A stretch of DNA of 64,000 nt from NCBI GenBank assembly GCA_025360105.1, contig JANYCT010000039.1, forward strand, positions 82,279-146,278. The letters run 5' to 3'. Shown here in pieces: positions 1 to 9,737 of the stretch (its first letter is position 1; the number at the start of each line of letters is the position of its first letter). This stretch comes from Actinomycetes bacterium. Lineage in GTDB: Bacteria > Actinomycetota > Acidimicrobiia > Acidimicrobiales > Ilumatobacteraceae. Under the pieces are notes generated by a model. That model made no database searches and was not told where the DNA came from. It saw only the letters and a program-made list of their open reading frames with translations. The position numbers were made by a program, and so were the translations under genes.

Positions 1-166
1 CGGCGTCGTCACCCGCCAGGCTGATCTCATTGCCGCGAACGATCACGCTGGCGCCTGGAAAGGCCTGCTCGATCTGGCGGACGAATTCGTCGCGAGGCCC
101 GACGAGCGACGACATCAAATGTGAACCGGGGACAACAACGGTGACCGTGGTACCAAGCTGGGTCAT
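1..166 (-). CDS. PhoH-like ATPase, N-terminus only (cut by window edge)
   Basis: The reverse strand encodes 55 residues starting MTQLGTTVTVVVPGSHLMSS and continuing LVGPRDEFVRQIEQAFPG, then VIVRGNEISLAGDDA. The pattern of a residue block about a position in a series, then VxVRGNEIxLxG, is the N-terminal domain of actinobacterial PhoH-family proteins, which precedes the P-loop ATPase domain. The ATPase domain lies beyond the left edge, so no Walker motif can be checked. PhoH proteins are cytoplasmic RNA-associated ATPases, often beside the ybeY RNase gene. The start is the ATG at 166; the next gene diverges from 350, leaving a 183-bp shared promoter region. Confidence 0.65.
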   Translation of the reverse strand, partial: MTQLGTTVTVVVPGSHLMSSLVGPRDEFVRQIEQAFPGASVIVRGNEISLAGDDA

Positions 167-349
167 AGATCCCGAGCCGTCGATGGTTTCATGCAGCCCA
201 CGGTAGCGCCACTGCGACCCCCGGCAACACACATTTGCCCGACCGCAGCGACAGAGGAATCCGAACCATCTCCGGGCAATGTCACTCTTTGTGCTCAACC
301 GGCCACAAAGGTGTAGATTGAGCTACGAAAGAGTCAAGGGATACAGAGC

Positions 350-2665
350 ATGAAGCGAGTGATCCACACGCAGGCGTGGTGGTTTCCGGCAGCCACTGCC
401 TGCGCCGCGCTCATGAGCGTGGTCGCATCGTCGACAACACTCAAGACGTCGATATACCTCCTCGTCACGGCCCTGATTCTGCCCGTCGCGCTCACTTCGC
501 TGCGGCGCGGCTTGATCAACATCAGACTGTTCATCCTGCTCATGGTCGTGGGCGGGGCCAACGGTGCTGCAGCGATTTTGCGTTCGGCCAACGACTCTCG
601 TCTCTCAGACCGAAAGGCCGCGGACGTGTTGTCGTTGGCCGCAACGGCATGCATCATCGCCGCCCTTGCGCTCGCCGCCCGGAATCGCAGAGGCAGAGAC
701 GTACGGGGTGTCCTTGCGGACGGGGCAATCGTGGCGCTCGGGACGTGGTTGCTCGCCTGGGTCACTCTCGTTCGACCGGCCATTGCGGCCGGCAGCAATG
801 ACGCCTGGAGCGTCATCTTCCACAGCGCATATCAGCCGCTCGGCTCCATCGTCATCTTCTTGCTCATCGTGCTGCTCTTTTCGGACACGGCTCGAACCAG
901 AGCGGTCTGGTGCATCAGCGTCGCCATCATGATGACGCTGTGCGCCGATCTGCTTCGGGCGCTCGCCGACGCCGGCCATATCCACCCGCTCGGCGACGTG
1001 CAGCGCTCGCTTGATCTGATCGCCTACGGCTTCGTCTTCGCAGCCGTCCTCGAACCGAGCGTTCGCGGACTCTCCGAGCGACAACCCATCGGCCCACACC
1101 GACCCATGTTCGGTCGCATCATCGCAACAACAGCAGCTCTTGTTGTGCCGATGATCGTGATTGCCGCGACCGTGCCGCATGGCCGAGTCGACGTTGCGGT
1201 TCGAACCGTGTCGGTTGGACTCCTGTCGTTGTTCGCAACTCTCCGTGTGGTGCACGCGGTGCGCTCGAACCGAAGCGCGCAGGAGGATCTCCTACGTTCG
1301 GCGCAGACCGACCCACTGACGGGACTACCGAACCGCGGACTTCTCCTCGAACACGTGAACGCGACCCTGCAGGACGCATGGAGAGGCACGACGCATCCGA
1401 CGCTGTTTTTCATCGACCTCGATCGATTCAAGAACATCAACGACAGCCTTGGTCATGCTGCAGGCGATCGCGTGCTCTGCACGATTGCTGATCGACTCCG
1501 CAGAGCTGTGCCCGATCGGGCCATCGTCGCGCGCATCTCGGGCGATGAATACGTGGTGCTCGATCCCGCTTCCCCGTCGCTGGGCGCGGCGATGGGCCTG
1601 GCCGAACGACTCCTCAACGAATTTCGCGAACCACTTCCTCTCCCCGCTGGCGATGTGTTCATCAGCGCGAGCATCGGCGTGGCGCGTTCGGAGCCACAGT
1701 CATACCGAGACGCCGATCTGCTGTTACGACACGCCGACACAGCGATGTATCAGGCAAAGGATGCAGGCCGCAACTGTGTCGCGCTGTTCGACGAATCGAT
1801 GCATGCCCGTGTCGCCCATCGCCTCGCCGTGGAGACCGCTCTGTTCCGAGCCCTCGATCGTCGCGAACTGAGGTTGTTCCATCAGCCAATTCTCGAAATG
1901 TCCACGGGTGACGTCATCGGGTTCGAAGCCCTGATGCGGTGGCAGCAGGGTGACGGCACGATCATCTCGCCCGCGGAGTTCATTCCGATCGCCGAGGAAA
2001 CAGGCACCATCATCGCCATCGGTTCATGGGCGTTGCTGGAGGCGCTCAACCAACTGCGTTCCTGGATCGACGATGGCGTGTGTTCGAGCATGGCAACAAT
2101 GTCGGTCAACGTGTCACCCCGCCAACTCGCCGACCCCACCTTTCCCTCGATCGTCAACGAAGCGTTGCTGCGCGCGCGGGTGTCGCCTCACCTGCTCTGG
2201 CTCGAGATCACCGAGGGGATCATGATCACGGAACCAGAGTTGGCGCTCGCAACGCTGCGCCGACTTCGGTCGCTCGGCGTGCGAGTCGCGCTCGACGACT
2301 TCGGCACGGGATATTCATCGCTGTCACTGCTGCAGAAGTTTCCCTTGCAACGAATCAAGATCGATCGTGCCTTTGTTCACGGCGTTGCAGACAACGCGAA
2401 CGACCGCTCACTCGTACGCACCATCATCGCAATGGGTTCATCGCTGGGACTGGACATGGTGGCAGAAGGTGTGGAGACGGTGATGCAACTGGAGGTTCTG
2501 AGCGAACTGGGCTGCACGAAGGCACAGGGTTATCTGATCAGCCATCCGATTCCGGCAGACGCGATGCGCACCACCGTCAAAGCTCTCGAACGCATGGGCG
2601 CATGGCCGGGCGTGCGGCGCAACCGCGAGTCGGTGATGGCACCCGAAGCAGAGTTCACCGCTTGA
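350..2665 (+). CDS. membrane-bound GGDEF/EAL cyclic-di-GMP protein
   Basis: A 771-residue protein that probably makes and/or degrades cyclic di-GMP at the membrane. Roughly the first 300 residues are a series of hydrophobic helices with no recognised sensor motif. A GGDEF domain follows from TDPLTGLPNR, with the signature written SGDEY at residues 397-401 instead of GGDEF, so cyclase activity is uncertain. The EAL domain has EAL at 526-528 (FEALMRW), LWLEITEG, LDDFGTGYSSL, KIDRAF and VAEGVET, the metal and catalytic residues expected of an active phosphodiesterase. The ATG at 350 has AAGGG upstream. It converges on the next gene with an 11-bp overlap of the 3' ends. Confidence 0.9.
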   Translation: MKRVIHTQAWWFPAATACAALMSVVASSTTLKTSIYLLVTALILPVALTSLRRGLINIRLFILLMVVGGANGAAAILRSANDSRLSDRKAADVLSLAATACIIAALALAARNRRGRDVRGVLADGAIVALGTWLLAWVTLVRPAIAAGSNDAWSVIFHSAYQPLGSIVIFLLIVLLFSDTARTRAVWCISVAIMMTLCADLLRALADAGHIHPLGDVQRSLDLIAYGFVFAAVLEPSVRGLSERQPIGPHRPMFGRIIATTAALVVPMIVIAATVPHGRVDVAVRTVSVGLLSLFATLRVVHAVRSNRSAQEDLLRSAQTDPLTGLPNRGLLLEHVNATLQDAWRGTTHPTLFFIDLDRFKNINDSLGHAAGDRVLCTIADRLRRAVPDRAIVARISGDEYVVLDPASPSLGAAMGLAERLLNEFREPLPLPAGDVFISASIGVARSEPQSYRDADLLLRHADTAMYQAKDAGRNCVALFDESMHARVAHRLAVETALFRALDRRELRLFHQPILEMSTGDVIGFEALMRWQQGDGTIISPAEFIPIAEETGTIIAIGSWALLEALNQLRSWIDDGVCSSMATMSVNVSPRQLADPTFPSIVNEALLRARVSPHLLWLEITEGIMITEPELALATLRRLRSLGVRVALDDFGTGYSSLSLLQKFPLQRIKIDRAFVHGVADNANDRSLVRTIIAMGSSLGLDMVAEGVETVMQLEVLSELGCTKAQGYLISHPIPADAMRTTVKALERMGAWPGVRRNRESVMAPEAEFTA

Positions 2666-4613
2666 GCGCAGGGTGCGATGCGATGGCATCAACCGCGTCG
2701 GGATTGGCAATCGAGTCCCGATTGCGCACCACGCGACCATTGACGGCATCGGCCACTGCGATCTCGACCAGCTTGCCGCTATACGTGCGCGGCAGCTCAT
2801 CGACGGCCAGAATCACCGCCGGAACGTGACGGGGACTCAACGCTGATCGAACCGACATTTTGATGTGCGCGATCAACGTATCGTCGAGCACACATCCGTC
2901 AACGGGCCTCACTGCCAGCACGATTCGCACATCGTTGTCCACCTGCTGCGCAAACGCAATCGACTCTGCCACCTCTGGCATGGCATCTACGACCCGATAG
3001 ATGTCGGCGGTGCCGATGCGCACTCCCCCGGGGTTGAGGGTGGCGTCGGAACGACCATGGATGACTACTCCGCCATGCGCGGTCCATGACGCAAAATCGC
3101 CGTGCGCCCACATGCCGACAAAGCGCTCGTAGTACGTGGCCTGATAGTTGGGTCCATCAGGGCCAAACGGCGTGTCGTTCCACAAGCCGAGCGGCTGCGA
3201 GGGAAAGGCTTGGGTGCATACCAACTCGCCCGCACCGTCACCGGCCGCGAGCGGAACACCGGCGTCGGAGACGAATGCCACCGCCATACCCAGCAATGGC
3301 GCCTGGATCTCGCCGGAGAACACGGGGATGGTGGGCACCCCACCAACAAAACTCGCGCAGAGATCGGTGCCACCTGAGATGGAGGCCAGATGAACGTCGA
3401 CCTTGACGCTGCGATACACGTACTCGAAGCCATGCGGTGACAGCGGCGAGCCCGTGGAGCAGATGGTGCGCAGAGCCGTCAGGTCGTGAGTCCCGCCGAC
3501 GTCAATGTCGTGGGTGGCGAGGGTGTCGATGAATCGCGCTGACACGCCGAGGAGCGAGACTCGCTCACGGTCGGCGAGATCGAAGAGCTGATGCTGTGTT
3601 GGGTGAAGCGGCGAGCCGTCGTACGTCACGATGGTTGCGCCAGTGGCCAGCACCGACGCGAGCCAGTTCCACATCATCCACCCCGTGGTGGTGTAGTAGG
3701 TAACGACGTCACCTGCACCGACGTCGCAGTGCAGTCGATGTTCCTTTGCGTGCATCAACAACACACCGCCGGCGCGATGCACGATGCACTTCGGTTTGCC
3801 GGTCGTTCCCGAACTGAACAGCACGTACCACGGATGATCGAATGGCAGCTGCTCGAATTCAAGACGGGCGTCGTGATGAATCCACTGCAATTCATCCCAT
3901 GCGACAAAGCCCGCAAGGTGCTCGTCTCGCTCACCGATGACCACACGCATGCCAAGGGTGGGAAGTGCTGCCGCAATGTCGGCCAGCGTGGCTCGACAGT
4001 CGATGCGCTTGCCGGCGTACACGTACTCCGGGGTACCAACGAGCACAACCGGCTCGATCTGACCAAAGCGATCGAGTACGGCGGTCTTACCAAAGTCAGG
4101 CGAGGCCGATGCAAACGACGCTCCGATCGACGCGGCCGCCAGCATCGCGATTATCGCCTCCGGGCCATTCGCCACGAAAGCCGCCACCCGATCGCCAACC
4201 GCAACCCCGGCATCGCGAAGCGCCTCAGCGAACGCGGCAACGGCCCGGCGGAGTTCATCGGCCGAGAGCGATCGACGATGCCCAGACTCGTCGTGGGCAA
4301 CGATGGCCGGGGCCTGCGCGGGAAGTCGAGCCAAGAGGTTCTCGGCGACGTTGAGGCGCGCTCCGGGGAAGAACCTCGAAGCAGCGAGATTGTCGTGCCG
4401 GCGAAGCACCTCCTCGCCCGGCTCGCCGACGACACCGCACTGCGCCCAGATCGCTCGCCAGAACTGCGCTGGTTCGCTCACCGACCACCGGTGCAGCGAG
4501 CCGTAGTCCAACGGATCGTGGCCGACTGCCTGTGCGAAACGGGCCATGTTGCAGTTCAGCGCGCGTTCTGGGTCAGGGGTCCACAGCGCACCGCTGGTCG
4601 ACGAAGCTGTCAC
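2655..4613 (-). CDS. acetoacetyl-CoA synthetase
   Basis: A 652-residue ANL-superfamily acid-CoA ligase of the acetoacetyl-CoA synthetase type, which activates acetoacetate with ATP and CoA. The start MTASSTSGALWTPDPERA and the NMARF segment fit the long N-terminal domain of that family, and the length is typical. The phosphate-binding loop reads FSSGTTGKPKCIVH (about residues 264-277), and a GELVCTQAFPSQPLG region and a C-terminal YSGKLVEIAV lysine motif follow. It lies near a carnitine catabolic group whose BKACE enzyme releases acetoacetate, so it probably salvages that product. The 3' end overlaps the GGDEF/EAL gene by 11 bp; the next gene diverges 36 bp away. Confidence 0.88.
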   Translation of the reverse strand: MTASSTSGALWTPDPERALNCNMARFAQAVGHDPLDYGSLHRWSVSEPAQFWRAIWAQCGVVGEPGEEVLRRHDNLAASRFFPGARLNVAENLLARLPAQAPAIVAHDESGHRRSLSADELRRAVAAFAEALRDAGVAVGDRVAAFVANGPEAIIAMLAAASIGASFASASPDFGKTAVLDRFGQIEPVVLVGTPEYVYAGKRIDCRATLADIAAALPTLGMRVVIGERDEHLAGFVAWDELQWIHHDARLEFEQLPFDHPWYVLFSSGTTGKPKCIVHRAGGVLLMHAKEHRLHCDVGAGDVVTYYTTTGWMMWNWLASVLATGATIVTYDGSPLHPTQHQLFDLADRERVSLLGVSARFIDTLATHDIDVGGTHDLTALRTICSTGSPLSPHGFEYVYRSVKVDVHLASISGGTDLCASFVGGVPTIPVFSGEIQAPLLGMAVAFVSDAGVPLAAGDGAGELVCTQAFPSQPLGLWNDTPFGPDGPNYQATYYERFVGMWAHGDFASWTAHGGVVIHGRSDATLNPGGVRIGTADIYRVVDAMPEVAESIAFAQQVDNDVRIVLAVRPVDGCVLDDTLIAHIKMSVRSALSPRHVPAVILAVDELPRTYSGKLVEIAVADAVNGRVVRNRDSIANPDAVDAIASHPALKR

Positions 4614-4649
4614 GACCCCACGCTACGCGCTCGATGTACTCTCGGCGGA

Positions 4650-6062
4650 ATGACTCGAGTGATCCGAAACGACCTCGGCGGTGCCCCGGCGCTTGCACGT
4701 GGCAAGGTACTGCTCGCACTCGCCCACGTGACCGACACGCACGTGCTCGACGCAGCATCGCCGGCGCGTGCCGAGTGGGTGCAACTCGAGGCCCACGACC
4801 CGACGTTTCGACCGTTGTTGCACATGCATCGGCCCTACGACGCCCTCACTTCGTGGGCGTTGCATGCGCACGTCGAAGCGATTGCGCAGAACCCGTCGGC
4901 ACCGGGATCAGACTGCGCCTTCGATCTCGTGGTGTCTACCGGCGACAACATCGACAACGCACAGCGCAACGAGCTCGATGCATACCTTGCATTGATGAGT
5001 GGCGGCGTGGCCCAACTGAGCGCGGTCGGCAGTGCGCAGGATGCGTCAGAGCGCAACACCGGTCAGCCGTGGCCGTACTGGTGCCCCGAGGAACACGTCG
5101 GCGACACGTGGCGCACGCTCGGTTACCCGACCGTACAGGACTTCGTCGCGCGTGCCAGCGCCCCGATCGCCTCGCAAGGTCTCGGTATTCCATGGACCAG
5201 CGTGCCCGGAAATCACGACCTGATGCGTCAGGGCACGGCGCTCACTACCCCGGCGCTCGAACGGCTGGCGATCGGTTCAACGAAATCGCTCACTCGGCCG
5301 ATTGGCTTCGAACCAGACGATCCGCTCAAGCTCTACCTTGACGAGCCAGAGGCATTCTCGTGTGGACCGGAGTTCCCTATTCTTGCCGACACGGCACGGC
5401 GCGCCATCGATCGTCGGGAGTGGATCGACGCTCACATCCGCGCTGGGGCCATTGGCTACTCGGTGGATCACCTGCAACGTGGTAGTTGCGACACGATCAT
5501 CGACACCGAGCACGTGCGTCTCGTGCTGCTCGACACGAACCATCCCGACGGCGACTACCAGGGCAGCGTCGGATTGGCGCAGCTCGCTTGGCTCGACGAG
5601 CGCCTCAGCGAGGTGGACGGCGACTCCGGTCGTCTCGCGATCCTGGTGAGTCACCATGGCGCAGACACACTCATGAACGAGCGCGGGCACCGCGCCGATC
5701 GCGGCTTGGCGCCCGATTTGGCGGCCGTGGTGCATCGCCACCACTGCGTAATCGCGTGGCTGGTTGGGCATCGCCACATCAACCGCATCGAGCCACGACC
5801 TGGAGCAGCCGGAGGCTTCTGGGAGATCACCACGTCGTCGATCATCGATTGGCCGTCGCAGGCACGTTCCATCGACGTGTTCCGTCACGCCGACGGCTCC
5901 ATCGAGTTGCAATGCACGATGATGGATCACCGTGGTACGCCAGATGGTCTCGCGAGTCTGCACCGCACATTGGCCCGACGCTTCTGCTCAGACAGTGTCG
6001 CCGCACGCATGAGCGGGCGCGATATCGATGGCGACGTGAGCTTGTTGCTACCCCGTCGATGA
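4650..6062 (+). CDS. calcineurin-like metallophosphoesterase
   Basis: A 470-residue metallophosphoesterase. All five blocks of the binuclear metal centre are visible: DTH in VTDTHVLD (normally DxH), GDNIDN, GNHD in VPGNHDLM, VSHH and GHRH in VGHRHINRI. It resembles the actinobacterial TIGR03767-type family of comparable length; the substrate is unknown. An open frame extends upstream to 3591, but that stretch is antisense to the acetoacetyl-CoA synthetase gene. I start at the ATG at 4650, just before the conserved first motif. No signal peptide is seen, so it is probably cytoplasmic. Its 3' end overlaps the convergent dioxygenase gene by 15 bp. Confidence 0.85.
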   Translation: MTRVIRNDLGGAPALARGKVLLALAHVTDTHVLDAASPARAEWVQLEAHDPTFRPLLHMHRPYDALTSWALHAHVEAIAQNPSAPGSDCAFDLVVSTGDNIDNAQRNELDAYLALMSGGVAQLSAVGSAQDASERNTGQPWPYWCPEEHVGDTWRTLGYPTVQDFVARASAPIASQGLGIPWTSVPGNHDLMRQGTALTTPALERLAIGSTKSLTRPIGFEPDDPLKLYLDEPEAFSCGPEFPILADTARRAIDRREWIDAHIRAGAIGYSVDHLQRGSCDTIIDTEHVRLVLLDTNHPDGDYQGSVGLAQLAWLDERLSEVDGDSGRLAILVSHHGADTLMNERGHRADRGLAPDLAAVVHRHHCVIAWLVGHRHINRIEPRPGAAGGFWEITTSSIIDWPSQARSIDVFRHADGSIELQCTMMDHRGTPDGLASLHRTLARRFCSDSVAARMSGRDIDGDVSLLLPRR

Positions 6063-7217
6063 GTGGGTCGCTGAGTAGGTCGCGGATGTTGCGACGCGCT
6101 TCTCGCGCATCGACCGCTCGAGCATGCGCAGGCGCGAATACAACTCATCGCGCTCGGTGTAGCAACCACGCAGATGACGACGGCCGCCGACGTCGGTGAA
6201 CTCGCTACGAGCGTGCAGCGCGCGGCGGTTATCGAACGCGATCAGGTCGCCGGGCTCGAAGCGGAAGCGCAGCTGTAGATCGGTTCGATACGTCATCTCG
6301 AACAAGACGCGATACGCGCTGTAGGCACGCTCGACATCGTCAAAGGGCAGATCCAGCGGAGCCCGCAGCCAGTTGCCGACGCGCACCTCGTTCACCGAGC
6401 CATCGGGCGCGCTGACGATGAGCGGCGACCGGAACCGATAGTCGGTGGTGGTTGCGCGGTTGGCCCAGTTCCACGGCACCGTGGTAAGCGTGCGGTAGTG
6501 CTCGGGGTACTGCCTGCGGAGCAATTCGGCGATACGGAAGCCGTCGACGAGGATGCTGTCGCCCCCGATGGCCTCGTTCTCGAGGCAATGCAAGAACTGC
6601 AGACCCGGTTGGTACTCGCGTGTGGGGAGATCCACATGCGGCGGCAGCGGCAGCGCAGTATTCGCGTTGGTCACCGGATTCGGTTCGCTCCAGACATCCC
6701 ACAACACGCCGAAGTTGGTTTCGCGCACAATGCCGATTCGGCCGGCGATGTCGCCAATGGCGGTGTCGGTGCAGGGCACGTTGCGCAGCCGAGTGGCGCC
6801 GTAGGTGCGCAGTGCGGTGAGCCACTCGTACAGCGCATCGTCGTCGCTGAGCACCGCAAGTCCGTCGAACGTGGGCGGAACCGACCATGTGCTGGCGTCC
6901 CAGGTGATGATCGGTGACACGCGCGCGGCGCGTGCTTCGTCGCCGTAGTCGTTGGCCCGCAACCAACCGGCGTGGAACAGACTGGAATGCTCGAACTCGG
7001 ACCAAATGATCGAAAGCCCACCTGATGCGGCGACCGTTGCTGAGATCGCATGTACGTCGGATGAGACCGACACCAGCTCGAACATCTGCTCGCGCGTGCC
7101 CTGGTGAACACACTCGTCGCACGGGCAGTTGTCACGCAGCCAGATGTGGTGGAACCGGCTGATGCGACCATCGGACCACACCACCTGCACCCAAACGTCG
7201 CGCGACTCGGCCGACAT
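6048..7217 (-). CDS. gamma-butyrobetaine hydroxylase-like 2-oxoglutarate dioxygenase
   Basis: A 389-residue Fe(II)/2-oxoglutarate dioxygenase of the gamma-butyrobetaine hydroxylase group, which makes L-carnitine from gamma-butyrobetaine. The N-terminal GBBH/DUF971 domain carries the zinc cysteines in HIWLRDNCPCDECVHQG. The TauD domain has the iron-binding HxD in PPHVDLPTREYQPG and the late FDNRRALHARSEF segment with the distal His and the oxoglutarate Arg region. The neighbours cleave carnitine's oxidation product, which supports this substrate, although related family members act on other betaines. An ATG at 7274 would add 19 residues; 7217 was chosen because the conserved domain begins just after it. 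It diverges from the BKACE gene. Confidence 0.82.
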   Translation of the reverse strand: MSAESRDVWVQVVWSDGRISRFHHIWLRDNCPCDECVHQGTREQMFELVSVSSDVHAISATVAASGGLSIIWSEFEHSSLFHAGWLRANDYGDEARAARVSPIITWDASTWSVPPTFDGLAVLSDDDALYEWLTALRTYGATRLRNVPCTDTAIGDIAGRIGIVRETNFGVLWDVWSEPNPVTNANTALPLPPHVDLPTREYQPGLQFLHCLENEAIGGDSILVDGFRIAELLRRQYPEHYRTLTTVPWNWANRATTTDYRFRSPLIVSAPDGSVNEVRVGNWLRAPLDLPFDDVERAYSAYRVLFEMTYRTDLQLRFRFEPGDLIAFDNRRALHARSEFTDVGGRRHLRGCYTERDELYSRLRMLERSMREKRVATSATYSATHSSTG

Positions 7218-7346
7218 GATGGTGTGCTCGATCGGATAGGTGTCGAAATCGGGCGTCGTCACTGCCACGACCATAGCCCGCCGGTTTTCGGCGATGTGTA
7301 TTGTGATTTCCGCCAGACGGAATCTTTCCGAAACAAGGACGTGAGC

Positions 7347-8240
7347 ATGAATTGGGACGTATATGTGACCTGCGCAATCACCGGCGCCGGAGACACCACG
7401 GGCAAGAGCCCACACGTACCAGTGACCCCGCAGCAGATCGCCGAATCAGCCGTTGAAGCCGCCCGCGCCGGGGCCGCGGTGGTGCATCTGCACGTGCGCA
7501 ATCCCGAGACTGGCGCAGGGGCGCGCGACACCGAGCTGTACGCAGAAGCCGTCGAACGTATCCGCGCCGCCGATGTCGACGTGGTCATCAATCTCACAGC
7601 GGGGATGGGTGGCGATCTTGTGCTCGGAAGCGGCGAGAATCCGCTGCCGGCCAACCCCAATGGCACCGACATGGCCGGAGCAACCGAGCGCCTCAAGCAC
7701 GTACGCGCCATCCTTCCCGAGATCTGCACCCTCGACTGCGGCACGATGAACTTTGCGTCGGGCGGCGACTACATCATGGTCAATACCCCGAGCATCCTGC
7801 GCGAGATGGCCAAACAGGTGCAGGCCCTGGGCGTGCGCCCCGAGCTCGAGGTGTTTGACACCGGACACTTGGTGATGGTGAAAGAGATGATCCGCGACGG
7901 CTTGCTCGACGACCCTGTGATGGTGCAGTTGTGCATGGGCATTGCCTACGGCGCACCCGACGACGTGACATCGCTGATGGCAATGATCAACCTGCTCCCT
8001 CCGCAGTGTGTGTTCTCCGCGTTCTCCATCGGCCGGATGCAGATTCCCTATGTGGCGATGGCTGCGCTCGCAGGCGGCAACGTGCGCGTCGGACTCGAGG
8101 ACAACCTCTATCTGGGTGCGGGCCAGTTGGCCACCAACGCGCAGTTGGTCACTCGCGCCGTCGACATTCTCACGAACATGAACGCGAAGGTCATGTCTGC
8201 CCAGGCCGTACGCGACCAACTGCAGTTGGTGAAGCGATGA
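7347..8240 (+). CDS. BKACE (DUF849) beta-keto acid cleavage enzyme, probably acting on 3-dehydrocarnitine
   Basis: A 297-residue TIM-barrel enzyme of the beta-keto acid cleavage (BKACE, formerly DUF849) family, which splits a beta-keto acid using acetyl-CoA to give acetoacetate and a new CoA thioester. The start MNWDVYVTCAITGAGD, VVHLHVRNPETG with the metal-binding His pair, INLTAGMGG, LDCGTMNF and GLEDNLYLG near the end are typical. The next gene is carnitine 3-dehydrogenase, overlapped by ATGA at 8237-8240, so the expected substrate is 3-dehydrocarnitine and the products acetoacetate and betainyl-CoA. The ATG at 7347 starts at the conserved N-terminus; the longer open frame from 7104 runs through the divergent gene. 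Confidence 0.9.
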   Translation: MNWDVYVTCAITGAGDTTGKSPHVPVTPQQIAESAVEAARAGAAVVHLHVRNPETGAGARDTELYAEAVERIRAADVDVVINLTAGMGGDLVLGSGENPLPANPNGTDMAGATERLKHVRAILPEICTLDCGTMNFASGGDYIMVNTPSILREMAKQVQALGVRPELEVFDTGHLVMVKEMIRDGLLDDPVMVQLCMGIAYGAPDDVTSLMAMINLLPPQCVFSAFSIGRMQIPYVAMAALAGGNVRVGLEDNLYLGAGQLATNAQLVTRAVDILTNMNAKVMSAQAVRDQLQLVKR

Positions 8241-9727
8241 GTGCAATCCCCGGTCTCGGTCACGTCGGCCTGCTCGGCGGCGGCGTAATCGGCGGCGGTT
8301 GGGCGGCTCGATTCCTGCTCAACGGAGTGGACGTCACGCTGTACGACCCGGATCCCGAGGCGCCTCGGAAAGTGGGCGAGGTCATGGCAAATGCCCGCCG
8401 CGCGCTCAGCACGCTCACGATGGCGCCACTGCCCGCCGAGGGCGCGCTGCGGTTCGTCACCACACCCGAAGCAGCCGTGATTGGTGTCGACTTCGTGCAG
8501 GAGAGCGCCCCCGAACGACTCGATCTGAAGCAGTCGATCCTGTCGCGCGCCAGCGCGGCGGCCGATCCGTCAGTGGTGTTTGGGTCATCCACATCCGGTC
8601 TTCTTCCCACGCAGATTCAAACCGGAATGCATAACCCCGAGCGTCTGGTCGTCGGCCACCCCTTCAACCCCGTGTACCTGCTGCCGTTGGTGGAGGTGTG
8701 CGGTGGCGACGCCACGTCCGAGGCGGCGAAAGCTCGCGCTGTCGAGGTCTACACCGCCATCGGCATGCGGCCACTGCTGCTCGCCAAGGAGATCGATGGC
8801 TTCGTGGCCGACCGCCTGCTCGAAGCGCTGTGGCGCGAGGCGCTCTGGCTCGTGAACGATGGCATCGCCACGACTGAGCAGATCGACGACGCCATTCGGT
8901 TCGGTGCGGGATTGCGCTGGAGCTTCATGGGCACGTTCCTCGTGTACCGCATCGCCGGAGGCGAAGCCGGAATGCGTCACTTCATGGCGCAGTTCGGTCC
9001 TGCGCTGCAGTGGCCGTGGACGAAGCTGATGGACGTCCCCGAGCTCACCGACGATCTCCTCGACCGGCTCGTGGGACAGTCCGATGACCAAGCCGCAGGC
9101 GCAACCATTCGTGAACTCGAGGCACTGCGCGACGATTGCTTGGTGTCGGTGATGCAGGGCCTGCGCACCGTCGGCTACGGCGCCGGCGAGGTGCTCGCCG
9201 ACTACGAGCGCGCCCTGTTCGACCGGGCACCCGCACCCGCTGCGGAAGGCGACCTCTCGCAACCCTTGAAGGTGCACGAAGTCCGTATCCCCACCGATTG
9301 GGTGGACTACAACGGGCATACCAATGACAGCCGTTACGCGCAACTTTCGGGCGATGCCGCCGACGCGTTCCTGCGCTACATCGGTATGGACGCGGACTAT
9401 CTGCGCGGCGGGCACAGCTACTACACGGTCGAGAGCCACATCTCCTACATCGCGCAATCACACGCGGGCGATGTCGTGTACGTGACCGCCCAGGTGATGG
9501 CCCACGATGCCAAGCGGCTGCATCTGTTCAACCGCATCCACCGCAGTGACGATGACAGCATCATTGCGACCGGCGAGCACATGTACCTGCATGTCGACAC
9601 CGAGATCGGCAAAACCGTGCCTGCGCCGCAGTACATGATCGATCGCATCGCCGCGATTGCCGATGGGCAGGCCGGGTTGGAGCGTCCAGCTCAAGCAGGC
9701 CGTTTCGTCGGCGCGCCTCGTTCCTGA
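8237..9727 (+). CDS. lcdH: L-carnitine 3-dehydrogenase fused to a hotdog thioesterase
   Basis: A 496-residue two-domain enzyme. Residues 1 to about 320 are a 3-hydroxyacyl-CoA dehydrogenase-type NAD domain, with the dinucleotide loop GLLGGGVIGGGWAARF, the STSGL segment and VVGHPFNPVYLLPLVEV. They are predicted to oxidise L-carnitine to 3-dehydrocarnitine. From about residue 345 there is a 4-hydroxybenzoyl-CoA-type hotdog thioesterase (VDYNGHTNDSRYAQLSGDA, then HISYIAQSHAGD), expected to hydrolyse betainyl-CoA to glycine betaine. The same fusion is known in rhizobial carnitine dehydrogenases. With the BKACE upstream, the two polypeptides would take carnitine to betaine plus acetoacetate. It converges on the fucosidase gene with a 10-bp gap. 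Confidence 0.9.
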   Translation: MSAIPGLGHVGLLGGGVIGGGWAARFLLNGVDVTLYDPDPEAPRKVGEVMANARRALSTLTMAPLPAEGALRFVTTPEAAVIGVDFVQESAPERLDLKQSILSRASAAADPSVVFGSSTSGLLPTQIQTGMHNPERLVVGHPFNPVYLLPLVEVCGGDATSEAAKARAVEVYTAIGMRPLLLAKEIDGFVADRLLEALWREALWLVNDGIATTEQIDDAIRFGAGLRWSFMGTFLVYRIAGGEAGMRHFMAQFGPALQWPWTKLMDVPELTDDLLDRLVGQSDDQAAGATIRELEALRDDCLVSVMQGLRTVGYGAGEVLADYERALFDRAPAPAAEGDLSQPLKVHEVRIPTDWVDYNGHTNDSRYAQLSGDAADAFLRYIGMDADYLRGGHSYYTVESHISYIAQSHAGDVVYVTAQVMAHDAKRLHLFNRIHRSDDDSIIATGEHMYLHVDTEIGKTVPAPQYMIDRIAAIADGQAGLERPAQAGRFVGAPRS

Positions 9728-9737
9728 GGTCGTGCGG

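Noticed and set aside
3591..4649. Upstream extension of the metallophosphoesterase frame
   Set aside because: It is antisense to acetoacetyl-CoA synthetase, and the conserved phosphoesterase start lies at 4650.
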